DNA of 37,927 bases from Candidatus Cloacimonetes bacterium 4572_55 (GCA_002084765.1 NBMB01000047.1:1-37927), one strand, 5' to 3'. Shown: positions 17,401-26,197, counted from the stretch's first letter. Notes: generated by a model not told the origin, from the sequence alone. Translations and numbers: made by a program.

Positions 17401-20400
17401 ACCAATGTGCAAGCGGCTCTGGCAACAATCCCGGCAAGCACGACGATCCATACTATTGGTCTGAGCGAAGACGCGGACCAGGTCATGCTGAGTGCTATTG
17501 CGAGTCACACAGGGGGCGAGTATCACTTTATCCCTGGAGATACGGATGACACGGAGTTGAGCGAAATTTTTCAATTGCTCAGTGCCAGGTCCAGAAATTT
17601 GCAACAAATTGGCGCAAATTTCCCCGGAACAATTTCCCCTAACCTGATACAGACGCAGGTCATGCAAGTGGACGGCATGCGAGCGACGACATTTTCATTG
17701 GCGTGGGAAGGGAATCAGAATAACCTCAATTTTGATCTGATTCATCCGGATGGAACTGTAATCAATCCCGGGTATGCAAATAATGTCTATCATCCGTATG
17801 TCTCTTACAGTGCGTTCCCGGATATTAAGCTCTACACATTGACCGCACTGGATCCGGGTCTGTGGACATTGCGGGTAAGCGGCGCGAGCGCGGAGGAGAT
17901 AGATTATGTGATCTCCACATACGGATGCTCGAACACTGCGGTAGATCTGGAATTCGGCTGCACCGGATACAAGCAGTTGAATCATATCATTCTGACTGCG
18001 TTTGCCAATGAAGACGACATTCCCATCTCTGGCGCGACTGTCGAGGCAACAGTCAGAAGACCCAATGGCGAGAACGAATCTTTCACGCTTCTTGACGACG
18101 GCGCACACCATGACGGCGCGGCTGACGACGGCTTTTATGGCGCGGCATATCCCAATACGGACTTGATAGGCAGCTATACATTTACTGTCAATGTGTCCGG
18201 AACCGCGCCGGAGGGCGGATATTTTGAGCGCTCGGAGCAGCTATCGATTGTTGTGGAGCAAAACAAGGGTCGTGAAGATATTTTGGTCATTCATGGCGAA
18301 GCTCCGGTCAATATAGATCTGCTGGCAAACGACATAGGCGGCGACAGTCTCTCCATCGCCAATGTGAGCCAACCGCTTCATGGCGTTGTTGTTATGAATC
18401 CAGATCAAACGATTACTTATACGCCTAACGAAAATTTCCCGGGCGTAGATCAGTTCACATATACTATCGACGATGGAAATGGCGATTGCGGTCGCTCATT
18501 TTCCATGGTGAGCGTATACATGGAACATATTTATTTTGTAGATAAAGTAGATGAAGACGATCGTATCTCGAAATTATTTGAGGTCGATCTAAACATGGAC
18601 ACGGGGATCGCGATTCTAACCCGTTTAGAAAATATTCATTACGAGTCCGCGCATATTGCCATAACAGCAGATGGCGGCAGAATTTATGCCGTTGCCGGTC
18701 ACTATGAGCAAAGACCCCACCGTCAGGGTTATCTCGGCTATTATGAAGTTGCCGCAGATGATTTTATAGACGTGGGTCCCGTGCTGCATAATGGCGAGGT
18801 TCTGGGCAATATGGCTATGGCTGCGTTCTCTCCTGACGGTGTGCTTTATGTCGGCGACGCCATCACGGATGAAATCTATACCATTGACGTGGTCGCGGCA
18901 GAGCAGAGTGGAATCGTCGAGGCGACCAGCCTGGGTCAGGTCATGTATAATGGCAATAGAATTGATCTCAATGCGGATATGGCATTTGATCCAGACGGCA
19001 ACATGTTCCTTGTCTCGAATCGCGGCAATAATGAAAATATCCGGATGTTCCAGGTTATTGATACGCCCACTGGATTGGCGGGAATCCACATCGGCGCGCC
19101 CGGCGAGCAAAAAGCGACAGGCTTAGCATTTCTTGATCGGGGTGTTGGCAATGCCATCGTTTCAGTTCGCGGCTATACAAACGCGATGATGATCCTTGAC
19201 CCGGAAACAGGTAACGAGCTGTATACCCTGCCCATGTATTATAATAATAATCGTTGGGATACGCACGAAGGCGACATGGCTATCGCTCTGCATCAGGGTC
19301 AGATTATACCGGATCCGATCACAGAAGAGATACCCATACCGGGCAACCAGTTCGCCTATATTTCTCTCACGAGCCAACCCGTCAATCCCTCTGCGGAGCA
19401 GGTATTTTCATCTCTGGAAAATCTGGCCCTGGTTGTGACAAATGACGGCGATGTGTATATCCCCGGCGATCCGGATCCGGTCGTGAACGACATAGGGAAT
19501 GTGGTTCCCGGCGTAGTCTATAGAGTTTTAATCGAAGGCGACGACGATGTGCTGACATATATCGGAACCCCGAGCACTTTCTCACCGGACATTGTTCTCT
19601 ATCCCATACAATGGAACTGGGTCTCATCTCTCTGTTCTGATCCTATTCCAGTGGAGAGCTATTTCTCCGAGATTCTCGAAGACGTTGTTATTGCAATGGA
19701 TGAGTCTAATGGTCTGGTCTGGATTCCCGGTCTTGTCAATACAATCGGCGACGTTATTCCCGGTGTGGGATACAAGGTATATACGCAATTTAACGACATG
19801 ACGTTATTCAATTATGACTGCGAAACCGGCGCAAGCCCTGTTTCTCGGATTGTCAAACCAACTCCGACAACGCATTTTGTATGCCAGTCGACCGGCTTAG
19901 CCTATAATATTGTGATCAATGACGGAGAATTGGAAAACGCGCCGTTGTCCTCAGGCGCAGAGATTGGTGTGTTTGACGGCGATCGCTGCGTGGGAAGCGC
20001 GGTGGTTGGATCAGACTATCCGCTTGCCATCACAGCGTGGGAAGCCTCGCCCGACCATGATCTGGCGGGATTCATTCCGGGTAATGCGATAACTTTCAAG
20101 GTATGGCAGGATGATCAGGAAAATAGTCTCAAAGCCGTTTATGAGCAAGGCGACGGTTCTTTTGGGGACGACCTGTTTGCCGTAGTCACATTGACCGGCG
20201 AGCTGCTCCCGTCTCTCGCAATGTTGCATCAGAACTATCCAAATCCGTTCAACCCGACCACCACGATCCGGTATCAGATCCCGTGGAGCCAACATCTATC
20301 GATTCGGGTCTACAGCGTGACTGGGCAATTGGTTCGGACTCTGGTGAATCGCGAGCAGGACGCGGGGTATCACAAAGTGGTATGGGACGGCAAAAATGAA

Positions 20401-20493
20401 GCGGGTTCATCCGTCTCGTCCGGCATCTATTTCTATCAGCTTACAACCGACCATGATTTCACGGATAGCAAACGAATGATCTTGATGAAATAA
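14455..20493 (+). CDS. Giant secreted multidomain VWA protein with type IX-style sorting domain
   Basis: A 2012-residue exported protein. The signal peptide is MRSFCIFLMIGLFLLIAANV then SAQ. Domains in order: a BACON-like domain (about 26-105, with WTAQVNGSWLNVNP), a carboxypeptidase-regulatory-like Ig fold (about 107-195), a similar short one (about 198-280), six or so divergent InlB-like repeats (about 282-785), a second regulatory-like fold (about 787-866), a VWA domain (about 868-1042) with a complete MIDAS (DRSGS, TGGTD, LLSDGQ), a choice-of-anchor-like segment (about 1176-1265), a tandem-95/cadherin-like domain (about 1272-1355, NYTIDDGNGD type), a propeller-like region (about 1360-1620), and a C-terminal sorting domain (about 1916-2012, NYPNPFNPTTTIRYQIP ... 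SSGIYFYQL). This suggests a cell-surface or secreted adhesin. It diverges from the glycan operon. Antisense frames inside it are shadows. Confidence 0.9.
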   Translation: MRSFCIFLMIGLFLLIAANVSAQIQVNPTDWNPEFGGSSQVFHVDVCTQPWTAQVNGSWLNVNPMNGAAFQDFTITCQPNNTPSSRTATVTISGCGGQETVTIIQQASPNPLISGRIVSGGDNASLSGVTLRLIQNGSLLREVYTDNSGNYHSGDMTCSSGSITITPTKQDYTFDPPSITVSSCNQIYSGQNFTGWTGRAIRGRILYSGVGIGGVNIVFSNGGGSCMTNGNGNYAKYVRYGWTGTATPSHSCVTSFSPSQITFSDPVNANQFNQNFVPNSIQEYTVTMNAGANGGITGSATVFCGSNYRYQILADDCYAIDEVRVNGAVIDIDDGEEEFEYALSAVSGNSVIQASFVRKTLTVTANAIGMGSVEPSGVFPVECGGDLSFRMTGEEHPNCTILDYLMLDGISQQGNVVGNTVTYTFPNKTIVGTIIDERTVDFTLENVTRDHRVNPSYVINIYPITTITNGGGSITPNVTAGSNCGEYSGPGPGGPGSSCYQWNYVCFTVRAEFCHHIDRIQVTNPDNSIDVIFDPSDEDMVREYSFCDSTNGEKNIEAFFEKNRYDITVEQHGPGASVPHDVIVAECYSDTTVTIVPADCYEILQVLVDDQVVPVPDREHFTHLFEDVTTNHTVTATFVRKTFRIALQTGEHGTGWPVGSLMITCDGDTCLTIPPARACFRIGNVYVDGVAQGAITSYCFENVVNHHTLRVEYRYDAEITVIQNPGGVIAPSDCQSDYCFRITPNNCRFIEDVLVDGVSVGALDEYCFSDAVQNHTIEPIFGSYAASVITGQVRDESGAGVDSVALIYGGQLFMTDGNGNYSIDVNCGPRTLVMPYKSCWNFSPSFREYVNVVSDIGDQDFEGVDGFCCADDIDVAVVIDRSGSMEPVMDQTLTAAMQAVSSLNIGDNVSVVTFNHEVQTPLALQELMSIQSIMNVRNIISNITETGGTDIGAALLTAQAQLNSNPDPNFPQVMILLSDGQSTNVQAALATIPASTTIHTIGLSEDADQVMLSAIASHTGGEYHFIPGDTDDTELSEIFQLLSARSRNLQQIGANFPGTISPNLIQTQVMQVDGMRATTFSLAWEGNQNNLNFDLIHPDGTVINPGYANNVYHPYVSYSAFPDIKLYTLTALDPGLWTLRVSGASAEEIDYVISTYGCSNTAVDLEFGCTGYKQLNHIILTAFANEDDIPISGATVEATVRRPNGENESFTLLDDGAHHDGAADDGFYGAAYPNTDLIGSYTFTVNVSGTAPEGGYFERSEQLSIVVEQNKGREDILVIHGEAPVNIDLLANDIGGDSLSIANVSQPLHGVVVMNPDQTITYTPNENFPGVDQFTYTIDDGNGDCGRSFSMVSVYMEHIYFVDKVDEDDRISKLFEVDLNMDTGIAILTRLENIHYESAHIAITADGGRIYAVAGHYEQRPHRQGYLGYYEVAADDFIDVGPVLHNGEVLGNMAMAAFSPDGVLYVGDAITDEIYTIDVVAAEQSGIVEATSLGQVMYNGNRIDLNADMAFDPDGNMFLVSNRGNNENIRMFQVIDTPTGLAGIHIGAPGEQKATGLAFLDRGVGNAIVSVRGYTNAMMILDPETGNELYTLPMYYNNNRWDTHEGDMAIALHQGQIIPDPITEEIPIPGNQFAYISLTSQPVNPSAEQVFSSLENLALVVTNDGDVYIPGDPDPVVNDIGNVVPGVVYRVLIEGDDDVLTYIGTPSTFSPDIVLYPIQWNWVSSLCSDPIPVESYFSEILEDVVIAMDESNGLVWIPGLVNTIGDVIPGVGYKVYTQFNDMTLFNYDCETGASPVSRIVKPTPTTHFVCQSTGLAYNIVINDGELENAPLSSGAEIGVFDGDRCVGSAVVGSDYPLAITAWEASPDHDLAGFIPGNAITFKVWQDDQENSLKAVYEQGDGSFGDDLFAVVTLTGELLPSLAMLHQNYPNPFNPTTTIRYQIPWSQHLSIRVYSVTGQLVRTLVNREQDAGYHKVVWDGKNEAGSSVSSGIYFYQLTTDHDFTDSKRMILMK

Positions 20494-20527
20494 TCGGAAA
20501 TTGGCTGATCTTCACTCTTTTCGCGAT

Positions 20528-20552
20528 AAAGCCCATGGTAAACATGGGCTTT
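20528..20552 (+). terminator. Rho-independent terminator of the giant secreted protein
   Basis: Perfect 10-bp stem AAAGCCCATG / CATGGGCTTT with a 5-nt loop (GTAAA), followed by GTCTTTTA, 35 bp after the stop codon. Confidence 0.85.
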
Positions 20553-20570
20553 GTCTTTTAAAAATAATTA

Positions 20571-20605
20571 AAGATAGCTCATGTTAAATTCGAGCTATCT
20601 TTTTC
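20571..20605 (+). terminator. Second hairpin terminator
   Basis: Perfect 10-bp stem AAGATAGCTC (20571-20580) / GAGCTATCTT (20592-20601) with an 11-nt loop and trailing TTTCTTT. It forms a tandem terminator with the hairpin at 20528. Confidence 0.75.
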
Positions 20606-20725
20606 TTTATAAGTTCTTGATAAGTAATCCGTTAATTAATGAGCTAATAGGACGCGTAGTTACTATAAATCTAACTTTCCTTGACCCTCATATTGCAATT
20701 TCCACTGGTTATCTCCCACTCGCGT

Positions 20726-20779
20726 CAGCAATTCCCGCCTATGCACTAAACGTATGTAATTACAGGATTTGATTAAAAA
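20726..20779 (-). repeat. 54-bp inverted repeat, copy B (IS left end)
   Basis: Starts CAGCAATTCCCGCCTAT and matches 4085-4138 in inverted orientation at 53 of 54 positions. It lies 120 bp before the transposase fragment, the expected place for the terminal inverted repeat of that element. Confidence 0.85.
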
Positions 20780-20817
20780 GGTTTCGTAAACATTTCTATA
20801 AAAAGTTCGGATTTTAC

Positions 20818-20847
20818 TTGACTTTATTCGATCATTTGTTTTATATT
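20818..20847 (+). promoter_or_regulatory. Promoter TTGACT-N18-TATATT of the IS transposase
   Basis: TTGACT 20818-20823 and TATATT 20842-20847, 55 bp before the transposase ATG. Same -10 as the tRNA-Asn and propeller-gene promoters. Confidence 0.5.
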
Positions 20848-20901
20848 TGATCATTAATCCGCAGACTTCAAATTTTTTATATTTTTTATAAAGGGGTAGT
20901 C

Positions 20902-21147
20902 ATGAAATTGCGCAAATATTTATCAGCCGATGGATTATTTGGTTTGGTTCGGTATGGATTTAAAAAAATTAACGATTTTCGTTCTTTGGACTGCGAAATA
21001 CTGTTAACAGACGCGTTGATGTCTGCATTTGCCATGTTTTCTTTAAAAGACCCCTCTTTGCTGGCGTTTGACCAACGGCGGCAAACGGACGAAAACCTGA
21101 AGAGCATTTACCACATTAACCATGTTCCTAGCCTGCATTATTCATAA
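20902..21147 (+). pseudogene. Truncated DDE transposase (N-terminal 81 residues)
   Basis: The translated start MKLRKYLSADGLFGLVRYGF and the block ILLTDALMSAFAMFSLKDPS, then LLAFDQRR and ENLKSIYHINHVPS, are the conserved N-terminus of a widespread IS4/ISNCY-like transposase family. In intact members the sequence continues with CDTQMR and several hundred further residues including the catalytic DDE. Here it diverges after HVPS and stops at 21147. An AGGGG site lies 7 nt before the ATG. The product cannot be an active transposase. Family placement is from memory of the conserved block. Confidence 0.75.
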
Positions 21148-21298
21148 GCCTCGGAGAACCAGAGATATCAGATGTTTGATATTTAATAGGTTAAAGTCTA
21201 TTTTTAACGACATTTCCAAGAAAACTCAGCTTCTATGAGAATTTCAGAACCCTTATTTGGGCTGACTCTGCGCTCTCTGTGACTCTGTTGCGAATATA

Positions 21299-22378
21299 GT
21301 GAAATGCGCGCAAAAGCTCCGTTTTCTAGTTTCCGCGGAAAGCGGGCGGATCGGGCTCAAAAAAATTTCGGAATATCACCCAGATTTGATCATTTGCGAC
21401 CTGATGATGCCGGAAATGAATGGATATGAGGTTTTGGCCGAATTGCGAAAGAATCCAGATACCGCTATCACGCCATTTATTTTTCTGACTGCGCGATCGG
21501 GTCGGACTCACATGCGCAAGGGGTTCGAGTTGGGTGCCGACGATTATCTGACAAAGCCTTTTGGCATACGAGAATTGATCGGCGCGGTCCAGGCCCGTCT
21601 GGACAAGCAGGAATTGATTGAAAGTCGGACAGACAAACGTTTGGAGGAACTGCGAAAAAATCTCATCATAGCGCTGCCTCACGAATTTCGGACTCCTCTG
21701 ACTGCGATCCTGAACTATTCTCAATTTCTCATGGATTCGTTAGATGCGTTGGATGCTAAGGAAACCAAGCGCATGTTGGGACATATCTACTCAGCGGGAG
21801 ATCGGTTGCATCGCTTGATTCAGAATTATTTGTTGTACACGAAGCTCGAGATGATAGCGGGCAACTCTTCTGATATAAAGAAGTTAAGAAATCAGCGTAC
21901 CGACAGTACGGAAATTTTGACCAGAGACTTTGCGTTGTCAAAAGCCGATGAGCTCGGTCGGAAAAAGGATATATCGTTTGACCTGACCCACGCGGTTATA
22001 TGCATCTCTCAAGATAATTGGATCAAGATCGTTGAGGAATTGACAGATAACGCGCTGAAATTTTCGGAGAAAGGAACGCCAATTCGTATATCGACAAAAA
22101 TTGACGGCAAATTCTACAGACTTGAGGTGATGGATTTCGGTAGAGGGATGACCTCGGATCATATAAAAAAAATCGGTGCCTACATGCAATTTCAGCGCCG
22201 CGTCTACGAGCAACAAGGAATGGGGTTGGGCTTAGTTATCGTCAAACGGTTGGTCGATATTTTCTCAGGATCGTTGATAATCCGCAGTAAACCTGAGAAG
22301 AAGACTATTATAATCGTAAAGATTCCGATTAGCGATAACCATTCTATCAATTATACGTCGTGTACATCCGCCGAGTAA
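21299..22378 (+). CDS. Response receiver-histidine kinase, receiver truncated at its N-terminus
   Basis: A 359-residue soluble two-component protein. The receiver begins mid-domain: the phospho-acceptor Asp in LIICDLMMPEMNGYEVL is residue 34 instead of about 54, so the first strand and the metal-binding acidic pair are absent. The later landmarks FLTARSG (Thr) and DYLTKPF (Lys) are present. The kinase part has an H box ALPHEFRTPLTAIL (His about residue 128), N box EELTDNALKFS, DFGRGMT and GMGLGLVIVKRL, so HisKA and HATPase domains look intact. The GTG start has no clear Shine-Dalgarno and lies 150 bp from the IS remnant, suggesting the gene lost its start. Its last 28 bp overlap the convergent acyl-CoA synthetase gene. 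Could be a pseudogene or a rewired kinase. Confidence 0.8.
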   Translation: MKCAQKLRFLVSAESGRIGLKKISEYHPDLIICDLMMPEMNGYEVLAELRKNPDTAITPFIFLTARSGRTHMRKGFELGADDYLTKPFGIRELIGAVQARLDKQELIESRTDKRLEELRKNLIIALPHEFRTPLTAILNYSQFLMDSLDALDAKETKRMLGHIYSAGDRLHRLIQNYLLYTKLEMIAGNSSDIKKLRNQRTDSTEILTRDFALSKADELGRKKDISFDLTHAVICISQDNWIKIVEELTDNALKFSEKGTPIRISTKIDGKFYRLEVMDFGRGMTSDHIKKIGAYMQFQRRVYEQQGMGLGLVIVKRLVDIFSGSLIIRSKPEKKTIIIVKIPISDNHSINYTSCTSAE

Positions 22379-24063
22379 AGATAGCGCTTGATCTTTTTTG
22401 TGGGCGTCTTTTCAAACGGCTCCAGTTGCTCAATCATTCTGTTTATTCTCGAAAAGGAAGATACCAAAGCATTTACGCCCTTTCGAATTCCTTCGAGGAG
22501 CTCCATGACCCGCTTATGAATCTGTGATTCGGTCAGATTTTGATCCTTAAACAGCTTATCCAGGCTTTCGTAATCAAGATGCACGCGCGCAACCAATTTT
22601 GCATCCTGCTGAAAGACCAACGACTCAACAACGTGAGCGCATTCGTTGATTTTCGCTTCGATCTCTTCCGGGTAAATATTTTCGCCGCTGGGACCGAGAA
22701 TCATATTTTTCAGACGTCCTTTAATAAAGAGATAGTTGTCCTTATCAAGCATGCCCAGATCGCCTGTTCGGAACCAACCGTCTTCAGTAAGAACCTCCGC
22801 GGTACTTTCCGGATCGTTATAATAGCCCTGCATCACATTTGCGCCTCGCACAAAAATTTCTCCCTCGCCACTCTTCGGATCGGGCTTGTCGATTTTCATC
22901 TCAATATCGGATAATGGGGGACCGGTCGAGCGATATCGAGTATTTTCTGGACTGGATCCCGCTATCATGGGAGCGGTCTCGGTCAAACCATAGCCAATAG
23001 CGTACGGAAACTTGGCTTCTCGCAGAAACCGCTCGACATCCGGAGCCAACAACGCGCCTCCAATTCCAAAAAAAGAGAGATTTCCGCCGAAACTCTCCAT
23101 TAGCTTTTTACCCGCGGCTCGATTCAACCGTTTTCTGATCAAGGGAATCTTATACAATCCGCGTAACAGCGCGTTTTGTTGAAACTTGGGCAATATCTTC
23201 GTGCGATATATCTTTTCTATGATCAAGGGAACGGTCAATACCATGGTCGGTTTGACCTTTTGCATTGCCGGAAGCAAAACTCTTGCCGTGGGCGGTTTTC
23301 TCAGATAATAGATCGTCGCGCCCCGCATGATCGGCATAACAAATCCCAGCGTGCCTTCATAACTATGCGACAAGGGAAGAATCGAAATCAAGCGATCTTT
23401 AGGGGTGATATCCTGAATCTTCAATCCAGCGATCGCGTCAAATACAATGTTCTTGTGCGACAGCATGACGCCTTTGGAGCGACCCGTGGTGCCAGACGTG
23501 TAGATGATCACAGCCGTGTCGTTTTCCCGAGGATTTCCCTGAGCTTTGCCAGTCAGTCGGCGGGCAATTTCCTTCAACTTCTCGAACTCGATGCTCCCTT
23601 TTTTGATCAACTCCTTGAGTCGGTCTCTCGGAATTTCCGGTGGAACCAGGCTGAAATCGTCGATTAAAATTACGGTTTTTACCTCGTCGTAAAAATCGCC
23701 GTCCTCTACTTTTTCATACAGTCGAGTCGAAACAAAAAGGGCTTTTGCCGCAGAATGACGAAGGATGTGATGCACCTCATTGGAGTGAAAATCCGGCAGA
23801 ATCGGCACAACAACAGCCCCGATCGCGGCGATGGCAAAATATGCAGCACCCCAATTGGGTTGATTTTCGCTCAAAATCGCTACGCGATCGCCAGCTCCGA
23901 TACCCTGATTATGCAAAAAATCGGAGATTTCCTGCACCTGTTCGCCTAAGAATTTGTATGTGGTTTCCGCGCCGTCCACAAAGCATAGCGCGGGTCGATC
24001 CCCGTACAAGTCCACGCTTTTTGTCAATAAGTTTTTCAGCGTTAATTTTTCCAAATAATCCAT
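22351..24063 (-). CDS. Long-chain acyl-CoA synthetase / AMP-dependent ligase
   Basis: Adenylate-forming enzyme (ANL superfamily) that activates a carboxylic acid, probably a fatty acid, to acyl-AMP and then acyl-CoA. The P-loop-like motif is IIYTSGTTGRSKGVMLSHKN (about residue 188). The A5 motif is GYGLTETAPMI (about 358), then GWFRTGDLGMLD and GRLKNMILGPSGENIYPEEI with the hinge. The C-terminal catalytic lysine is expected in TPTKKIKRYLY. Length of 570 residues fits the long-chain group, but substrate range is not certain. TGAGG lies 4-8 nt before the ATG. It is 46 bp downstream of the Roco gene and could be cotranscribed. Its end overlaps the convergent kinase gene by 28 bp. Confidence 0.93.
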   Translation of the reverse strand: MDYLEKLTLKNLLTKSVDLYGDRPALCFVDGAETTYKFLGEQVQEISDFLHNQGIGAGDRVAILSENQPNWGAAYFAIAAIGAVVVPILPDFHSNEVHHILRHSAAKALFVSTRLYEKVEDGDFYDEVKTVILIDDFSLVPPEIPRDRLKELIKKGSIEFEKLKEIARRLTGKAQGNPRENDTAVIIYTSGTTGRSKGVMLSHKNIVFDAIAGLKIQDITPKDRLISILPLSHSYEGTLGFVMPIMRGATIYYLRKPPTARVLLPAMQKVKPTMVLTVPLIIEKIYRTKILPKFQQNALLRGLYKIPLIRKRLNRAAGKKLMESFGGNLSFFGIGGALLAPDVERFLREAKFPYAIGYGLTETAPMIAGSSPENTRYRSTGPPLSDIEMKIDKPDPKSGEGEIFVRGANVMQGYYNDPESTAEVLTEDGWFRTGDLGMLDKDNYLFIKGRLKNMILGPSGENIYPEEIEAKINECAHVVESLVFQQDAKLVARVHLDYESLDKLFKDQNLTESQIHKRVMELLEGIRKGVNALVSSFSRINRMIEQLEPFEKTPTKKIKRYLYSADVHDV

Positions 24064-24109
24064 TATTTTACCTCAGCGTGTCGTAGTCCAGTTCGTTGTT
24101 AATTGATTA

Positions 24110-26188
24110 TTATATCTTCCATCTGCCGATTGTATCGAGGAATTGTCGAATCTCAAACCGCTCCATTGTCTCTGGCGCGTAGAAAAATCGCTCCCCTTGG
24201 CGTTCTAAGCCGATAAGATAATTATAATCGATAAGTATATTTTGATTTTTATAAATTGGAATTACAGGGCGAGCTTTTACTTTTGAGATCATACTATGAA
24301 TTTTATCGAACTGGCGAGCGATCTCTACCAAAAAATCTTTTCGTCGATCCGCATCTCCTTTTACCTGAATATAGACCCTCCGACCGTCCCGATCCGACCG
24401 GATCAAGGCTCGAACCTGCCCGTGAGTCAGCACAACGCCGCTACGCCAACAAAGCTTTCCACTGATATAACGGTGCATACGCACGATAAAGCGAGACATG
24501 ATATACGTCGGAAAAAAGTTATAATGAAACTGAAAAGCGATGCTATTTTCGTTGTCCCATTGAAACTTCGGCGGTTGATAGGGGAGCAATTCAGGAATCA
24601 GGAACCGATCCGCTCTGTCCGACAACGGAAAACAAAGCTCGAACCTTGCCATCATGTCGGTAATAAGCCTTTGTTTATCAATAGGATAAATATTTCGATC
24701 CAGAATATCCTCCAACTGCTCCAGCGTCAATATTCCATTGTTTGCCAATGAAGCGTGGTTCAGTATTTGATAGACACCGTTTGTCACCCATTTAGGATTT
24801 AATATATGTATATCCCGTAATTCCTTGTTGGATGCATTATTACTTATATTACTAAAATTGAGAACAACTCCCAAATCATGCAAAAAGCCGATTAGCGTCT
24901 CTTGATTTTGTCGATTTAGCCCTTTTTTCTCGCATAACTCTTTATACTCTTGGTATGTGATGTAATCGACAGTCATTCTTCCCAATGTCTCTTTGATTTC
25001 AAACCAACTGTCCAAAAGCTGATCTTCGATACGGGGCAGTTGGCTCATCTCCCGAGCAATCATCTCTATGAGCTGATCCATATTTTCCCCAGTTTTGCAC
25101 GAGACCCTGACAAAACCGACGATATTGGGATATTTGTCCAACAGCTCTCGCCGAACCAAACCCAGATCGCCGATGTCGATCTTATTCAATGCAATAATAA
25201 CCGGCGCGTCGTCTCCATAGCTCCGGATCAGTTTCATCCAATAATCCACCAAGCCATACCGGTCCTCCTCTCGTGTGTCCCAAACAAGGAGATAGAGGCT
25301 GCGCTTGGTCAAAAAAAAGCGATGGGTAGCGTGGAGAATTTCCTGTCCTCCAAAATCCCAAATATTGACTTTTATCTGTTTGTCGCCATGTTTTAATCGC
25401 CAGGGATAAATATTGATTCCGTGTGTCTTCCGCTCACTTTCTTGGAACCGTTTGCCTCTCAGACGACGGGTAATTTGCGTTTTCCCGACATTCACCTGAC
25501 CCACAATGTGTAGCTTAGCTTCTCGTAGCGGCTTTTTCTTCGAGCTATGGAGATGTTGCAGATAATAATCGACGATCGCGGCTGGCTCATCCACGCGCGC
25601 CAGAATTTCTGGAGGCGCGGCGAGTCGATTTTCCCCCAGGTCAAGATGTCGGAGACGAGTCAGATTTTTGATCTCCAACGGCAGAGAAGTCAAATTATTG
25701 CCACATAGCTTAAGCGAAGTCAGATTCGTCAGTTGACCGATCTCTGGCGGAAGGAAGCTCAAGCGATTGCGTTCCAAATTTAGCTCTGTGAGCTGGGAAA
25801 GCCGCCCGATCTCGGATGGAAGCCGACTAATCTTGTTGTGATCCAGTGCCAAACTCTCCAATTCCGTCAAACAACCGATCTCGGGACAGAGCTCCTCGAT
25901 ACGGTTATGGCTCAGGTAGAGCTTGCACAACTTGTGCAGTCCACGAATTTCGGGCGGAACTTTGTGTAGCTTGTTGTTGATAATATCCAATATATCCAGA
26001 TCGGAGAGATGAAACAGAGCCGGATTGAGCTCCTCCAACTTGTTTGTGCTGAGATAAAGTTTTCTAATCTGGCTTAAGCGGCTGATCTCGTCGGGAAGCC
26101 TCACCAACCTCTTTTGAGATAAGTTCAGCCATTGTTTGTTTTTCTTCTCGGCGTCCAGGATGCACTTGAGCAACTGTCTATCATTCAT
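24110..26188 (-). CDS. Roco-family protein: leucine-rich repeats, Roc GTPase, COR domain
   Basis: Bacterial relative of LRRK2-type Roco proteins. About eight 23-residue leucine-rich repeats come first (about 20-210; LPPEIGQLTNLTSLKLCGNN type). The Roc GTPase follows, with P-loop GQVNVGKT (about 230), DFGGQE (about 281), NKID (about 334) and SCKTGEN. The COR domain (about 405-600, with ILNPKWVTNGVYQIL) is the dimerisation part. There is no kinase or TIR domain, so the layout matches the LRR-Roc-COR proteins of green sulfur bacteria. Start choice: an ATG at 26212 adds eight residues, but a perfect AAGGAGG at 26198-26204 lies 9 nt before the ATG at 26188, so 692 residues. The physiological role of bacterial Roco proteins is not settled. 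Confidence 0.92.
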   Translation of the reverse strand: MNDRQLLKCILDAEKKNKQWLNLSQKRLVRLPDEISRLSQIRKLYLSTNKLEELNPALFHLSDLDILDIINNKLHKVPPEIRGLHKLCKLYLSHNRIEELCPEIGCLTELESLALDHNKISRLPSEIGRLSQLTELNLERNRLSFLPPEIGQLTNLTSLKLCGNNLTSLPLEIKNLTRLRHLDLGENRLAAPPEILARVDEPAAIVDYYLQHLHSSKKKPLREAKLHIVGQVNVGKTQITRRLRGKRFQESERKTHGINIYPWRLKHGDKQIKVNIWDFGGQEILHATHRFFLTKRSLYLLVWDTREEDRYGLVDYWMKLIRSYGDDAPVIIALNKIDIGDLGLVRRELLDKYPNIVGFVRVSCKTGENMDQLIEMIAREMSQLPRIEDQLLDSWFEIKETLGRMTVDYITYQEYKELCEKKGLNRQNQETLIGFLHDLGVVLNFSNISNNASNKELRDIHILNPKWVTNGVYQILNHASLANNGILTLEQLEDILDRNIYPIDKQRLITDMMARFELCFPLSDRADRFLIPELLPYQPPKFQWDNENSIAFQFHYNFFPTYIMSRFIVRMHRYISGKLCWRSGVVLTHGQVRALIRSDRDGRRVYIQVKGDADRRKDFLVEIARQFDKIHSMISKVKARPVIPIYKNQNILIDYNYLIGLERQGERFFYAPETMERFEIRQFLDTIGRWKI

Positions 26189-26197
26189 TCCACCACG

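Larger units (their letters stand above)
20726..21147 (+). mobile_element. Insertion sequence remnant (5' end only)
   Basis: The segment holds a terminal repeat, a promoter (20818-20847), a ribosome-binding site and the start of a transposase. It then stops: no matching right end was found between 21147 and the kinase gene at 21299. The truncated kinase reading frame next to it suggests that insertion and later deletion removed both the IS 3' part and the start of the kinase gene. Confidence 0.65.

Noticed and set aside
24110-26188. Roco protein as an antiviral defence gene
   Set aside because: No TIR, protease or nuclease domain is fused, and the neighbours are metabolic; nothing supports a defence role.
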